Origin: Mesostigma viride
Lineage: Eukaryota; Streptophyta; Mesostigmatophyceae; Mesostigmatales; Mesostigmataceae
Direction: 5' to 3'
Assembly: GCA_009746045.1 (NCBI GenBank)
Contig: RPFO01000448.1
Span: 1,974,047 to 2,038,046 of the forward strand
DNA: 64,000 bases
In this document: positions 10,663 to 57,583 of the stretch, one piece after another
How the letters are laid out: every line of letters begins with the position of its first letter
How positions within the stretch are numbered: position 1 is the stretch's first letter
Program-made: the position numbers and the translations under genes
Notes under the pieces: generated by a model
What the model was told of the DNA's origin: nothing
What the model saw: only the letters and a program-made list of their open reading frames with translations
Database searches by the model: none

Positions 10663-13600
10663 CCCTTAAACTGTACTGAGTCCGTTTTCGTGGCGCCAGT
10701 TAAACTCGCGCCACTCTAACGGACTGAGTTTGTGGCAGAACCAGGCGCCGCGCCAAAAATAATTTAACGGTCAAACCTGGGGGGATCGAAAGATCTAGAC
10801 GTAAGCTATGCCTGGCACTATTCAGACCGTACTTTGGACACTTGGCAAGGGAGTACTGATCTGGCAAACCCAGGGGGGTACCCTGGTCCTGGGGTACTTT
10901 CGGCGGGAAAAAAAAGCGCCTTTTTTGCAAAAAGACGTGCACGACGACGAATTCGGTGTCTAACCTCGGTAGCCATGGCGTCGCCTACTGGCCAGCTGCT
11001 GGCCACATTTCGATTGAAACTTGGAATCAAGGTGGCATTGGCGCATTGCCTACCGGCCTACTTCGGCCGGGAGGCGTGGGCAGTGCAGGAGTTCGGTGTA
11101 AATCATGCGCGCCACCGCGTAGACGGCAGGGTAGCGGAGTTGGTACGCGGCCAAAATGCAGCATGGTGCAAGTTTCCCGGTGATACATTAAGGTATAAGT
11201 TGACGAAAGACGAGATTTTTCAGTGGCAGAATTTCGGAGATGCCTCTAGCTAGGCCTGCGGATGATTCATGAGGTGGAGGAGGGAGGGGATGCAGGCGAC
11301 GATGGGCAGGGGGCTGGGAGCGCAGATGACGACTCAGATGCCCCGGAGTCTTCATCGGAGCCCGACAGCGATGATGAGCAGGATAGCGAGGATATTTCCT
11401 CCTCCCCGCCCAAGAAGTTACGTGCCAAGCGTCGTGCAGGCAACCCGAGGAGGACGCCTGCAACCGGCAGAATGCCAAGGAGGCGTATGCAGCGGCTGCC
11501 CCCTCCGGATCTACCCGACTCCGAGCCCAGCGACTCTTCTGATGACGACGACATCGTTCCTGAGCTCGTCGACAGCGATGCTGAGGCGGAGGATGCGGAG
11601 GACGCTGCTGCCGATGATGGCGACGATGGCGACAATGAGAGGGTGTTCGGCACTGGCAAGCCGGATCCTGCAGAACTTCCCCGAGTGCCGCATGGTGCAT
11701 GCGCCGTGTGTGAGCGCAAGGCGATGTATCAAAACATCCCGGGTGTTCCTTACCGGTTTTCTCCTCTCGACCTGTTCCTGCTGTTCTGGCAGCCTGGCCT
11801 CGTGCTGGAGCGGATTGTGACCGCGAGACAAATTCCGCTATGCTGAGGAGAAGCAGCGCACGGCATCTGCTGGGGCACGGGATTGGTCGCCTCTTTCCAT
11901 GAACGAGCTGGGCAAGTGGCTTGGCATCCTCCTGACCATGTCACTCGTGGGCATGCCTGCCCGGGAGGATTATTTTTCTGGCCAGCCACTCGGTGCTGCT
12001 CATGCTGCCAACCTGCAGCACGTGATGCCCTTGTACCGCTTCCAGCAGATTACACGCTTCTTGCACTTCCAGGACTCTGCCCAGCGCCCTGCCAACACGC
12101 AGACACGCGAGTGGCGACTGTGGCAGTTCTTGTGGCTGGAGGACATCTTGAACAAGGCATACAAGAAGTACTTCATCCCGGGCAGCGCGGCCGCCATCGA
12201 CGAGAGAAGCATCGCGTCCAGGCACAAGTTGTGCCCGATCAGGTGCTTCAACCCAAGCAAGCCTGCCCCCTTCCACGTGAAGCAGTATTGCCTGAACGAC
12301 TGGCCCACCGGCTACCTCTACCATGCCAACACGTACGACAAGCTGGCCCAGGTCAACCACACCTTCCACGTGGTGAGTGAGCTCGCCAGCACGCTGCCAC
12401 ACGGGGTCCACATGGCCATGGACAGGTTCTACACCGGGCGCGAGGTGATTGAGACATGCCACCGCATGGGCCACCGCGTGGTGGGCACAGTGCTCCCCAA
12501 CCGCCGTGGCATCCCCGTCGCCGAGGTCAAGCGCCGCATGCCCCGCAGGCCAGCCCAGGGGGACTACGCATGGGCTGTCAACAAGGATGGCCGGGCTGAC
12601 CCTGTGCGCCTGGCAGGACCGCAAGCTCGTGTGGGTGCTGGGCAAGGGCATCCCCTTGGAGGAGGCGATGGTCAGCCGCCACGGTGGCCGCGACCAGCGC
12701 GTCATGGTGACTGCCCCGTCCCTCATCCCCGCGTATTGGAGCTGCTACAAGGCGGTCGACAAGTTTGACCAGCTGGCCAGCAACTACGACCGGCTGCAGA
12801 AGGCCCTCGTCTCGCGGGTGTGGTGGCACCGGGTCGCCACAGGGCACCTGGCCAACTCAGTCGTCAACGCCTATACATCCTGCAGACTCTCACCCGCGCC
12901 AACCGCCCCGACTGCCTCGATCTCCCACGTGGGGTTCCTCAGCTTGCTCGCACAGCAGCTAGTGAACAACCAGTGGCATCGGGCGCCCGGCTGGACATTG
13001 ATCGCATCGCGGAGGCCCACCAGCCTGGTCTCAGTGGACGGGCGGTTCAGCGGCACCCACCTCAGGCCCGAGCGCATCCCGTGGACGGAGTTGGCGCAGT
13101 GCGTCGTGTGCGCCACGATCCCCGAGCGCAAGCGCACCAACTTCTGGTGCAAGGACTGCAACCAGCTAGGCACTGTGTACGGGCACGTGCTGTCCAGAAC
13201 GTGTTCCACGCTGGGCCAGTGGCTGGCCTCGACGACGACGCCCGCCGCCAGCGTGCCATGCAGCCCCTCATGCAGTGTCAGTCCGCAGCCCGGCTGGCCG
13301 CGCGTGGGCTGAGGCCAATGGCCGCACGACCCGCACGCTGGCAGCTGGCACCCAGCTGACAGGGCCTCGTAGGAGGCAGTATCTGCGCATCCAGAGGCGC
13401 AATCCGTATAGTTTGGCATATAGCCAGGTAGCCTTGACATGCAGCTAGCTACACCCTTGGCTATAGTCATGCGCTATACCGCGCGCGCTAGTGCCATTTT
13501 GGCCCCTTGCGGCATGTTGGCATGTGTTATATATATGGCATGGTCTCTTGTTTTATCACCTGGGTATGGTGCATTATGCCCATTTGGGCATCCCTTGTTG

Positions 13601-14062
13601 TTTTATGCCAATTGGAATAAAGTTTTGTGTTGTTATGCTACCATTTATACCCCTGCCAGCTGGCACCGTTATAACGATGCCAGAGCTCTGGCTTCGGCCA
13701 TTTCATACCTAGCGTTCACAGTTTTGTGACATATCATGTTGCCAATGCATTTTGGGCATGCCTGTGAATATATTTAACTCCTCTCAAAGGGCCAGGGCCA
13801 GCAGATTTGAAGAAATGGTCCATAATGCATTATGCGTGTCTCGAACCCCATGGGCAGTGTACCCCCCTGAGGGGGGTGCTATTTTTAGCAGGTGTAGGGC
13901 ATGGATATGTGACCAACCAAATTTCCCAAACATTATTTGATATAAAAGCATGCTTGGTTCCAAGGGTGGGCCAGAAAATGTTATTTGGCTAGTTACTCTC
14001 AGGCTCACAAAGATACCCAAACTCAGTCCGTTCTCGTGGTTTGAGTTGACACAGTTGAAGGG
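10663..14062 (+). mobile_element. piggyBac-type DNA transposon, copy 1
   Basis: Bounded by TTAA target duplications at 10659-10662 and 14063-14066, with ends CCCTT...AAGGG as in the piggyBac superfamily. The terminal inverted repeat is about 12 bp (CCCTTAAACTGT against CCCTTCAACTGT). Sub-terminal copies of the motif AACGGACTGAGTTTG lie at both ends. The left end can fold on itself (ACTGAGTCCGTT and AACGGACTGAGT). It interrupts a LINE exactly at TTAA; the empty site is seen at 63733-63736. Total length is 3400 bp. Confidence 0.93.
10975..13440 (+). pseudogene. piggyBac transposase, copy 1 (frameshifted)
   Basis: DDE transposase (DDE_Tnp_1_7 type) for cut-and-paste at TTAA. It likely starts at ATG 10975 (MASPTGQLLATFRLKLG). 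An acidic, Ser/Asp-rich amino-terminal region (about 11260-11640) is followed by MNELGKWLGILLTMSLVG (11899). Candidate catalytic Asp residues lie in AIDERSIASRHK (about 12197), MAMDRFYTG (about 12415) and AVDKFDQLASNYD (about 12755). A Cys-rich carboxyl-terminal finger begins CVVCATIPERKRTNFWCKDC (about 13100-13160). The frame shifts near 11240-11260, 11840-11890 and about 12595, compared with copy 2. It is therefore inactive as it stands. Confidence 0.85.
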
Positions 14063-14066
14063 TTAA

Positions 14067-15088
14067 GGGCCTTGCGCAGCATCTTGGTGACGGCGCCGTC
14101 GAGTCGTTGCTCCAGCTCCTGCATGCGTCAGTGTCCAGGTCTCGGCGCCGTAGGTCAGGATCGTCAGAGTGACGACCTTGAAGAGGTCACGCTTGACGAT
14201 CCGGGGTAGGGCGGGGTTGCTCCACCAGCGGCGGTGGTCATGGAGGTGCGCCCACGTACGCCATGCCGATCCGTGTCGACATGTCGTCCTCGCAGTCGGG
14301 AAGCCAATAACTGCATAGCAGCTTGAAGCGGCCTGAAGGAGGGTAGTTGACCTCGGCATCGTCTAAGAGGCGGAGTGTGGGTGGGGGCCCTGCCATGCCG
14401 AGGGCCAGGGCCTCCGTTTCGGGACTGATTTCTAGACCAACCGCCTGAGCCTTGAGCGCCAGGCAGTCCAGCCCGAAAGTTGGGCAGACGCCGGCTTCTC
14501 AATGAGCGTGATGTCGTCGGCATACATGAGGTCAGCTAGTAAATTCTGCTTGTTAGTCGGCCCCCCTTCTCCAAGCTCGTTCGTGATCGCTATAGGCCAG
14601 GGGCACGGCCTGCAATGCTAGCAAAGCGAGCACGTGCCTGGCGCATAACATTTATAATCCACTACAATAATAAACAGGCTTCTCGATGAGCGTGATGTCG
14701 TCGGCATGCATGAGGTCAGCTAGTAAATTCTGCTTGTTAGTCGGCCCCCCTTCTCCAAGCTCGTTCGTGATCGCTAGGCCAGGCCGGGGCACGGCCTGCA
14801 ATGCTAGCAAAGCGAGCACGTGCCTGCCGCGCATAACATAATCCACTACAATAATAAACAGGTACGGCGACAGGACGCAACCCTGCCAGACGCCGGTCTG
14901 CAGTGGGCATGGCGGGGTAATGCCGTGTTGAGTGCGCACCGAAGTGGTCGACCCCTCATACATGCAGCGTGCGGATGACGGTAATCCAGGGGAGCGCGAG
15001 CAAGTACAGCCCATAGAGCGTCCCAGAGGACAGAATCAAAAGCCTTGATGAAGTCGACGAAGAATAGTAGGCATGCAATATATGTCAC
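14067..15088 (-). pseudogene. LINE reverse transcriptase fragment
   Basis: Reading on the minus strand, RT motif A is FVDFIKAFDSV (about 15030-15060). Next come VRTQHGITPPCPLQTGVWQG and LSPYLF (about 14860-14950), and a catalytic box HADD in place of the usual YADD (about 14700). Further on, sequence related to the RT thumb reaches the piggyBac insertion. A 184-bp tandem duplication (14493-14676 and 14677-14863) falls inside the RT, around the HADD box. Frames change repeatedly, so it is a pseudogene. Confidence 0.7.
14493..14863. repeat. 184-bp tandem duplication inside the LINE RT
   Basis: The segment starting GGCTTCTC at 14493 recurs at 14677 with small differences and ends with the same AATAATAAACAGG. 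The period is 184 bp. It duplicates the HADD region of the RT. Confidence 0.8.
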
Positions 15089-16045
15089 TCGAATGCTCCG
15101 TCACGTGTGATGCATCCTCGCGTCCGCTAGTACCAAGAGAGCCGCACCTGGGCCGAGATCTACTGCGAGCTCCCTCTTGTCACCCATACTATCCGACACC
15201 ACCTCCTCTTTGCCGGCCATCTTGCCCGCACGTCTAGACCAGGTGAATACTGATCGATGTGGCCACCATGCGGGTGGGCTTAGGACCGGCCAACCAGGTA
15301 GACACCTCATCCTATGGCAGGGTCCCCTTGTCCCGTCGCAACCCACGGCAAACTAGCTTGCGTGCACCCCGTATCGACGCGGCGCGACCCGGACCTACTA
15401 TGTGACACAACTGCTTGTTGAGGATGCAGGGCTTCTGGGACTATATGTACATACACTGCGCCCGCATGATAGAATGGGCTGCCGTTTGTGGTAACTGATA
15501 AGCACCCACTGGTGAGGGGTGCGTGCTCCTGTATTATCCCCACGGGCCTCGCGGCCGGCCCATTGCTAGAATGCAGGGTAGAAGTCCGCAGGTGGAGGTT
15601 ATTGCCCGGCCCTGAGGATAGCCGCTCTGCACTACCGCCTCGCCCGCCATTACATGGTAGAGGATGGACAGCTCAGATGAGGATGATATCCCCCTCTAGT
15701 GGGGATATGGTTTGGGCACATGATGCAGACGATATTCGTAACAGTTTCGTGCATGTAATGATTTTCTAACTAGATTAGCATAGTAATCGACGTGGCATGC
15801 CCTTGCGCATCATGACACGCAATTACATACTTACTTACTTACTTACTCAGGCAATGAATGACTTCTTCATGGCCCGGCGGAACTTCTATCCTGGCTAGCA
15901 ATGCATCAGGGCTGTGGGAGCCGAGGAGACTCAGGAGAGACGATAGGGCCAAGCCCTTCAGGGAGGTGCTGTCTGCTAAGTTAACTTTCCTCGCCTTGTT
16001 TCGAAGATTAAAAGAAGTAATCATAATTGATGATTTGTCTTGCAC
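15089..16045. other. Unassigned stretch between LINE and piggyBac copy 2
   Basis: No coding region or known element recognised. It contains a short (TTAC)n run at about 15828-15846. Confidence 0.5.
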
Positions 16046-16049
16046 TTAA

Positions 16050-19000
16050 CCCTTCAATTGTGTCAACTGGAACCGACAGAACGGACTGAGTTTGGGTATC
16101 TTTGTGCGCCTGGCAGTAACTAGCCAAATAACATTTTCTGGCCCACCCTTGGAACCAAGCATGCTTTTATATCAAATAATGTTTAGGGAATTTGGTTGGT
16201 CACATATCCATGCCCTACACCTGCTATAAATAGCACCCCCCTCAGGGGGGTACGATGCACACGGGGTTCGAGACACATATAATGCATTATGGACCATTTA
16301 TTCAAATCTGTTGGCCCTGGCCTTTTGAGGGGAGTTAAATATAATCACAGACATGCCATCAATGCATTGGCAACATGATATGTCACAAAACTGTGAACAC
16401 TAGCTACCAAATGGCCGATCGAAGCCAGCTGGCACCGTTATAACGGTGCCAGTTGGCAGGGGTATAAATGGTAGCATAACAACACAAAACTTTATTCCAG
16501 TTGGCATAAAACAACAAGGGATGCCCAAATGGGCGTAGTAATGCACCATACCTAGGTGATAAAACAAGAGACCATGCCATATAACACATGCCAACATGCC
16601 GCAAGGGGCCAAAATGGCACTAGCGCGCGCGCGCGGTAGCGCATGACTAGCCAAGGGTGTAGCTAAAGTTCTGTCAAGGCTACCTGGCTATGTGCCAAAC
16701 TACGGATTGCGCCTCTGGGTGCGCAGAAACTGCCTCCTACGAGGTCCTGTCAGCTGGGTGCCAGCTGCCAGCGTGCGGGTCGTGCGGCCATTGGCCTCAG
16801 CCCACGCGCGGCCAGCCGGGCTGCGGGCTGACAGGGGCTGCATGGCACGCTGGCGGCGCCCGTCATCGTCGAGCGCGGTGACAGGCCCTGCGTGGAACAC
16901 GTTCCAGCACGCGCCCAAGCACAGTGCCTGGTCGCAGTCCTTGCACCAGAAGTTGGTGCGCTTGCGCTCGGGGATGGTGGCGCATACCACGCATTGCGCC
17001 TGCTCCGTCAACGGAATGCGCTCGGGCACGAGGTGGGTGCCGCTGAAACGCCCGTCCAGCCCAGGCTGGTGGGCCTCCGCGATGCGATCGATGTCCAGCC
17101 GGGCGCCATGCCACTGATTGTTCACCAGCTGCTGTGAGAGCAAGCTGAGGAACCCCACGTGGGAGAGGCAGTCAGGGCGGTTGGCGCGGGTGAGAGTCTG
17201 CAGGATGTAGGCGTTGCCGACCGCGTTGGCCAGGTGCCCCGTGGCGACCCGGTGCCACCACACCCGCGAGACAAGGGCCTTCTGCAGGTCGTAGTTGCTG
17301 GCCAGCTGGTCAAACTTGTCCACTGCCTTGTAGCAGCTCCAATACGCGGGAATGAGCGAGGGGGCAGTGACCATGACGCGCTCGTCGCGGCCGCCATGGC
17401 GGCTGACCATCTCCTCCTCAAGGGGGATGCCCTTGGCCAGCACCCACACGAGCTTGCGGTCCTGCCAGGCGGCCAAGGTCAGCCCATCACGCTTGACAGC
17501 CCATGCGTAGTCCCCCTGGGCTGGCCTGCGGGGCACGAGGCGCTTGACCTCGGTGAAGGGGAGGCCACGACGGTTGGGGAGCACTGTGCCCACCACGCGG
17601 TGGCCCATGCGGTGGCACGCCTCAATCACCTCACGGCCGGTGTAGAACCGGTCCATGGCCATGTGGACCCCGTGTGGCAACGTGCTGGCAAGCTCATTCA
17701 CCACGTGGAAGGTGTGGTTGACCTGGGCCAGCTTGTCGTACGTGTTGGCATGGTACAGGTAGCCGGTGGGCCAGTCGTTCAGGCAATACTGCTTCACGTG
17801 GAAGGGGGCAGGCTTGCTCGGGTTGAAGCTCCGTATTGGGCACAGCTTGTGCCTGGACGCGATGCTCCTCTCGTCAATGGCACTGAGCCGCGCTACCCGG
17901 GATGAAGTACTTCTTGTAGGCGTCGTTCAAGATGTCCTCCAGCCACAAGAACTGCCACAGTCGCCACTCGCGTGTCTGCGTGTTGGCGGGGCGCTCAGCA
18001 GAGTCCCGGAAGTTTGCACAAGAAGCGTGTAATCTGCTGGAAGCGCAGCAGGGGCATCACGTGCTGCAGGTTGGCAGCATGAGCAGCACCAAGTGGCTGG
18101 CCAGAAAAATAATCCCCCCTGGCAGGCATGCTCACGAGTGACGTGGTCAAGAGGATGCCCAGCCACTTGCCCAGCTCGTTCATGGAAAGAGGCGACCACT
18201 CCCGTGCCCCAGCAGATGCCGTGCGCTGCTTCTCCTCGGCATAGCGGTTTGTCTCCTTGACAATGCGCTCCAGCACAGGGCCAGGCTGCCAGAACAGCAG
18301 GAACAGGTCGAGAGGAGAAAACCGGTAAGGAACACCCGGGATGTTTTGATACATCGCCTTGTGCTCACTGTCAAACGGCGCACCATGCGGCACTCGGGGC
18401 AGTTCTGCAGGATCCGGCTGGCCAGTGCCGAACACCCACTCATCCCCGCCATCGTCGCCACCATCGGGATCATCATCCCCCGGATCTTCCGACTCAGCAT
18501 CGCTGTCCACAAGCTCGGGAACGATGTCGTCGTCATCAGAAGAGTCGCTGGGCTCGGAGTCGGGCTGATCCGGAGGGGGCAGCCGCTGCAGACGCCTTTT
18601 TGGCACTCTGCCGGTTGCAGGCGTCCTCCTCGGGTTGCCTGCACGACGTTTGGCACGTTTCTTGGGCGGGGAGGAGGAAATATCCTCGCTATCCTGCTCG
18701 TCATCGCTGTCGGGCTCCGATGCCGGCTCCGATGCATCTGGACCGTCACCTGCGCTCCCACCTTCCTGCCCATCGCTGCCTGCATCCCCTTCCTCCTCTA
18801 CCTCGTCCTCCGCAGGCCTAGAGGTCTCTCCTACCTTCCTGAACTGAAAAATCTGCTCTTTTGTCAACTTATATTTGCATGGATCGTCGACAAATTTGCA
18901 CCATCCGTGCTTTTTATCGCGTGTCACCTCCGCTACATGGCCGTCTAGGCGATAATGCGCATGATTCTCACCATATTCTTGCACTGCTCACGGCTCTCCG

Positions 19001-19393
19001 AAGAAGGCCGGAGGCACTGCCACCTTAAATCCAAGTTTCAGTCGAAATGTGGCCAGCAGCTGGCCAGTAGGCGACGCCATGTCTGCCGAGGTCAGACGTC
19101 GTCTTCGTCGTCGTGCACGTCTTTTTGCAAAAAACGCGCATTTTTTTCCCGCCGAAAGTACCCCAGGACCAGGGTACCCCCCTGGGTTTGCCAGATCATA
19201 ACTCCCTGGCCCATTGTCCAAAGTACGGTCTGAATAGTGCCAGGCATAGAGTACGTCTAGATCTATCGATCCCCCCAGGTTTGACCGTTGAATTATTTTT
19301 GGCGCGGCGCCTGGTTCTGCCACAAACTCAGTCCGTTAGAGTGGTAGGACTTCAACTGGAGCCACGAAGACGGACTCAAGTACAAATTAAGGG
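16050..19393 (-). mobile_element. piggyBac-type DNA transposon, copy 2 (inverted)
   Basis: TTAA at 16046-16049 and 19394-19397 flank ends CCCTTCAATTGT and (reverse complement) CCCTTAATTTGT. It is colinear with copy 1 in reverse, including sub-terminal AACGGACTGAGTTTG motifs and the ATAAAGTTTTGTGTTGTTATG tail block. Length is 3344 bp. Both copies carry full-length ends and differ at scattered positions, so they are independent insertions of one family rather than a recent duplication. Confidence 0.93.
16700..19080 (-). pseudogene. piggyBac transposase, copy 2 (frameshifted)
   Basis: Better preserved than copy 1. One frame of 329 codons (18984-17995) covers the acidic amino-terminal region and NELGKWLGILLTTSLVSMPA. 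A 365-codon frame (17797-16700) covers YCLNDWPTGYLYHANTYDK, MAMDRFYTGREV, AVDKFDQLASNYD and the Cys-rich end (CVVCATIPERKRTNFWCKDC). Small length changes near 18010-18020 and 17885-17890 separate the two, and another lies near 18985. The family transposase would be about 700-780 residues. Confidence 0.85.
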
Positions 19394-19397
19394 TTAA

Positions 19398-20064
19398 ACT
19401 AAAAGTCTTTATACTGGTTCCTGCTGTGCGCATTGTTATATATAGTGTACCTGGGGCTGGGCAATGCAATCCCACAGATTTGCCACAGAGCAGGTCGCAT
19501 CTCAGCTGCGCACATATAATTAATTTTGCATGTGCACATGTACCCCTCAAAAGTACATGCAAAAGTGCATGGATGGCAGCTAGCATCATGCGCACTGGGC
19601 CAGGCTTTCTGTGGCTTCCCATCTGTGCTATATAACCATGCCTCAGGCCTGCCTACACTGTGCAACAAGTGCCACAACGTCATTAGCATAAGCACCACGA
19701 GCTTGCAGGCCACTTGCATGAAAATGCCGGACAAGCTTGCATGGCTGTCGACACGGGCCCAAGCAAGCTGACCCCATGGGACAGGCTGGGGTCATCTCCG
19801 TGAAATCCTTGTGATACACATGTAGTAAGTGACCCCAATTCTTCACTGCGCATGTTCTTGACAATACTACTCCAATCCGTGCATGGCGTCGGCCTTGGTG
19901 ACACCATCAATGGCATAGTGTCTCCACGGTCACCTTCAACGCGATATGAAGGTGCACCCCCAGCGGGGAGGGGGGGAGGCGGCAGGTTTGGGGTCCCATT
20001 GCCCCCCCCAAAGAAAAAAGCACTTGGTGTAACAATCACGAGTAATGAACACTTTGTATACTAA
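19398..20064. other. Region downstream of the lipase gene's stop codon
   Basis: Holds the expected 3' untranslated region of the minus-strand lipase gene next to 20064, though no clear polyadenylation signal was identified. Nothing else was recognised. Confidence 0.5.
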
Positions 20065-57030
<36,966 letters not shown>

Positions 57031-57583
57031 GTGATGAGCACTTTGCTGGCTTGTCTCTCGCTAACGCACGCCAAACTGATCTGCTCCCAGATGCCCTGTA
57101 CCAACGAACACAAATGCACGATGAGGTTCCCCGATACAACGATGGCGAAATTGGCTAGAAGCCTTGTGGGAAAGCCAGGCGAGGGGAAGTTTCAGCAGGC
57201 AGCAGGTTGTAAAAGTCCGGAAACACCATGTTGCAGCATGGCCACGTGGATTAGGAGGCGTCGACACGTGGACGCTTTACACGTCGGAAATCTTTTCTAA
57301 CTTGCGTCACATCACACATGTCAACGCGGGAGCTCGCGGTTGGGGCCTTCAGGGCTGTCCGAGTTCCGACACCCGCGGCGGCCAGCGTGCTAGTAGCCGT
57401 GCAAGGCACTGCCTAGCTAATTGGGACGTACTAACTCGGCCATCTATTCCACGTGTCATGCGTCTGGAGCGACAACAACTTCGTTGGCATGGCAATTATC
57501 CGGTAACTCGCGGATTTATGAACACCTCGCCTTGGCATCTATAGCCGCGTTACCTTGGTGCTACAAGACCATCCACATAAAAA
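57031..57583. promoter_or_regulatory. Divergent promoter region with three G-boxes
   Basis: 553 bp between the lipase start (57030, minus) and the lumen-protein start (57584, plus). CACGTG occurs at 57243-57248, 57265-57270 and 57450-57455. In plants this hexamer is the G-box bound by bZIP and bHLH factors, often in light-regulated genes. No convincing TATA box was seen on either side. It also contains both 5' untranslated regions. Confidence 0.6.

Larger units (their letters stand above)
10200..15090 (-). mobile_element. Non-LTR retrotransposon (LINE), split by piggyBac copy 1
   Basis: Two LINE segments flank the piggyBac insertion: reverse transcriptase at 14067-15088 and the carboxyl-terminal end at about 10421-10658. 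Sequence 63310-64000 is a second copy of the same LINE in plus orientation and runs without interruption across the insertion point. The 3' limit near 10200 is a guess. The 5' end is truncated or unrecognisable above 15090. The reading frame is decayed in several places. Confidence 0.75.

Noticed and set aside
18346-18948. Plus-strand 200-codon frame inside piggyBac copy 2
   Set aside because: Antisense shadow of the acidic transposase region.
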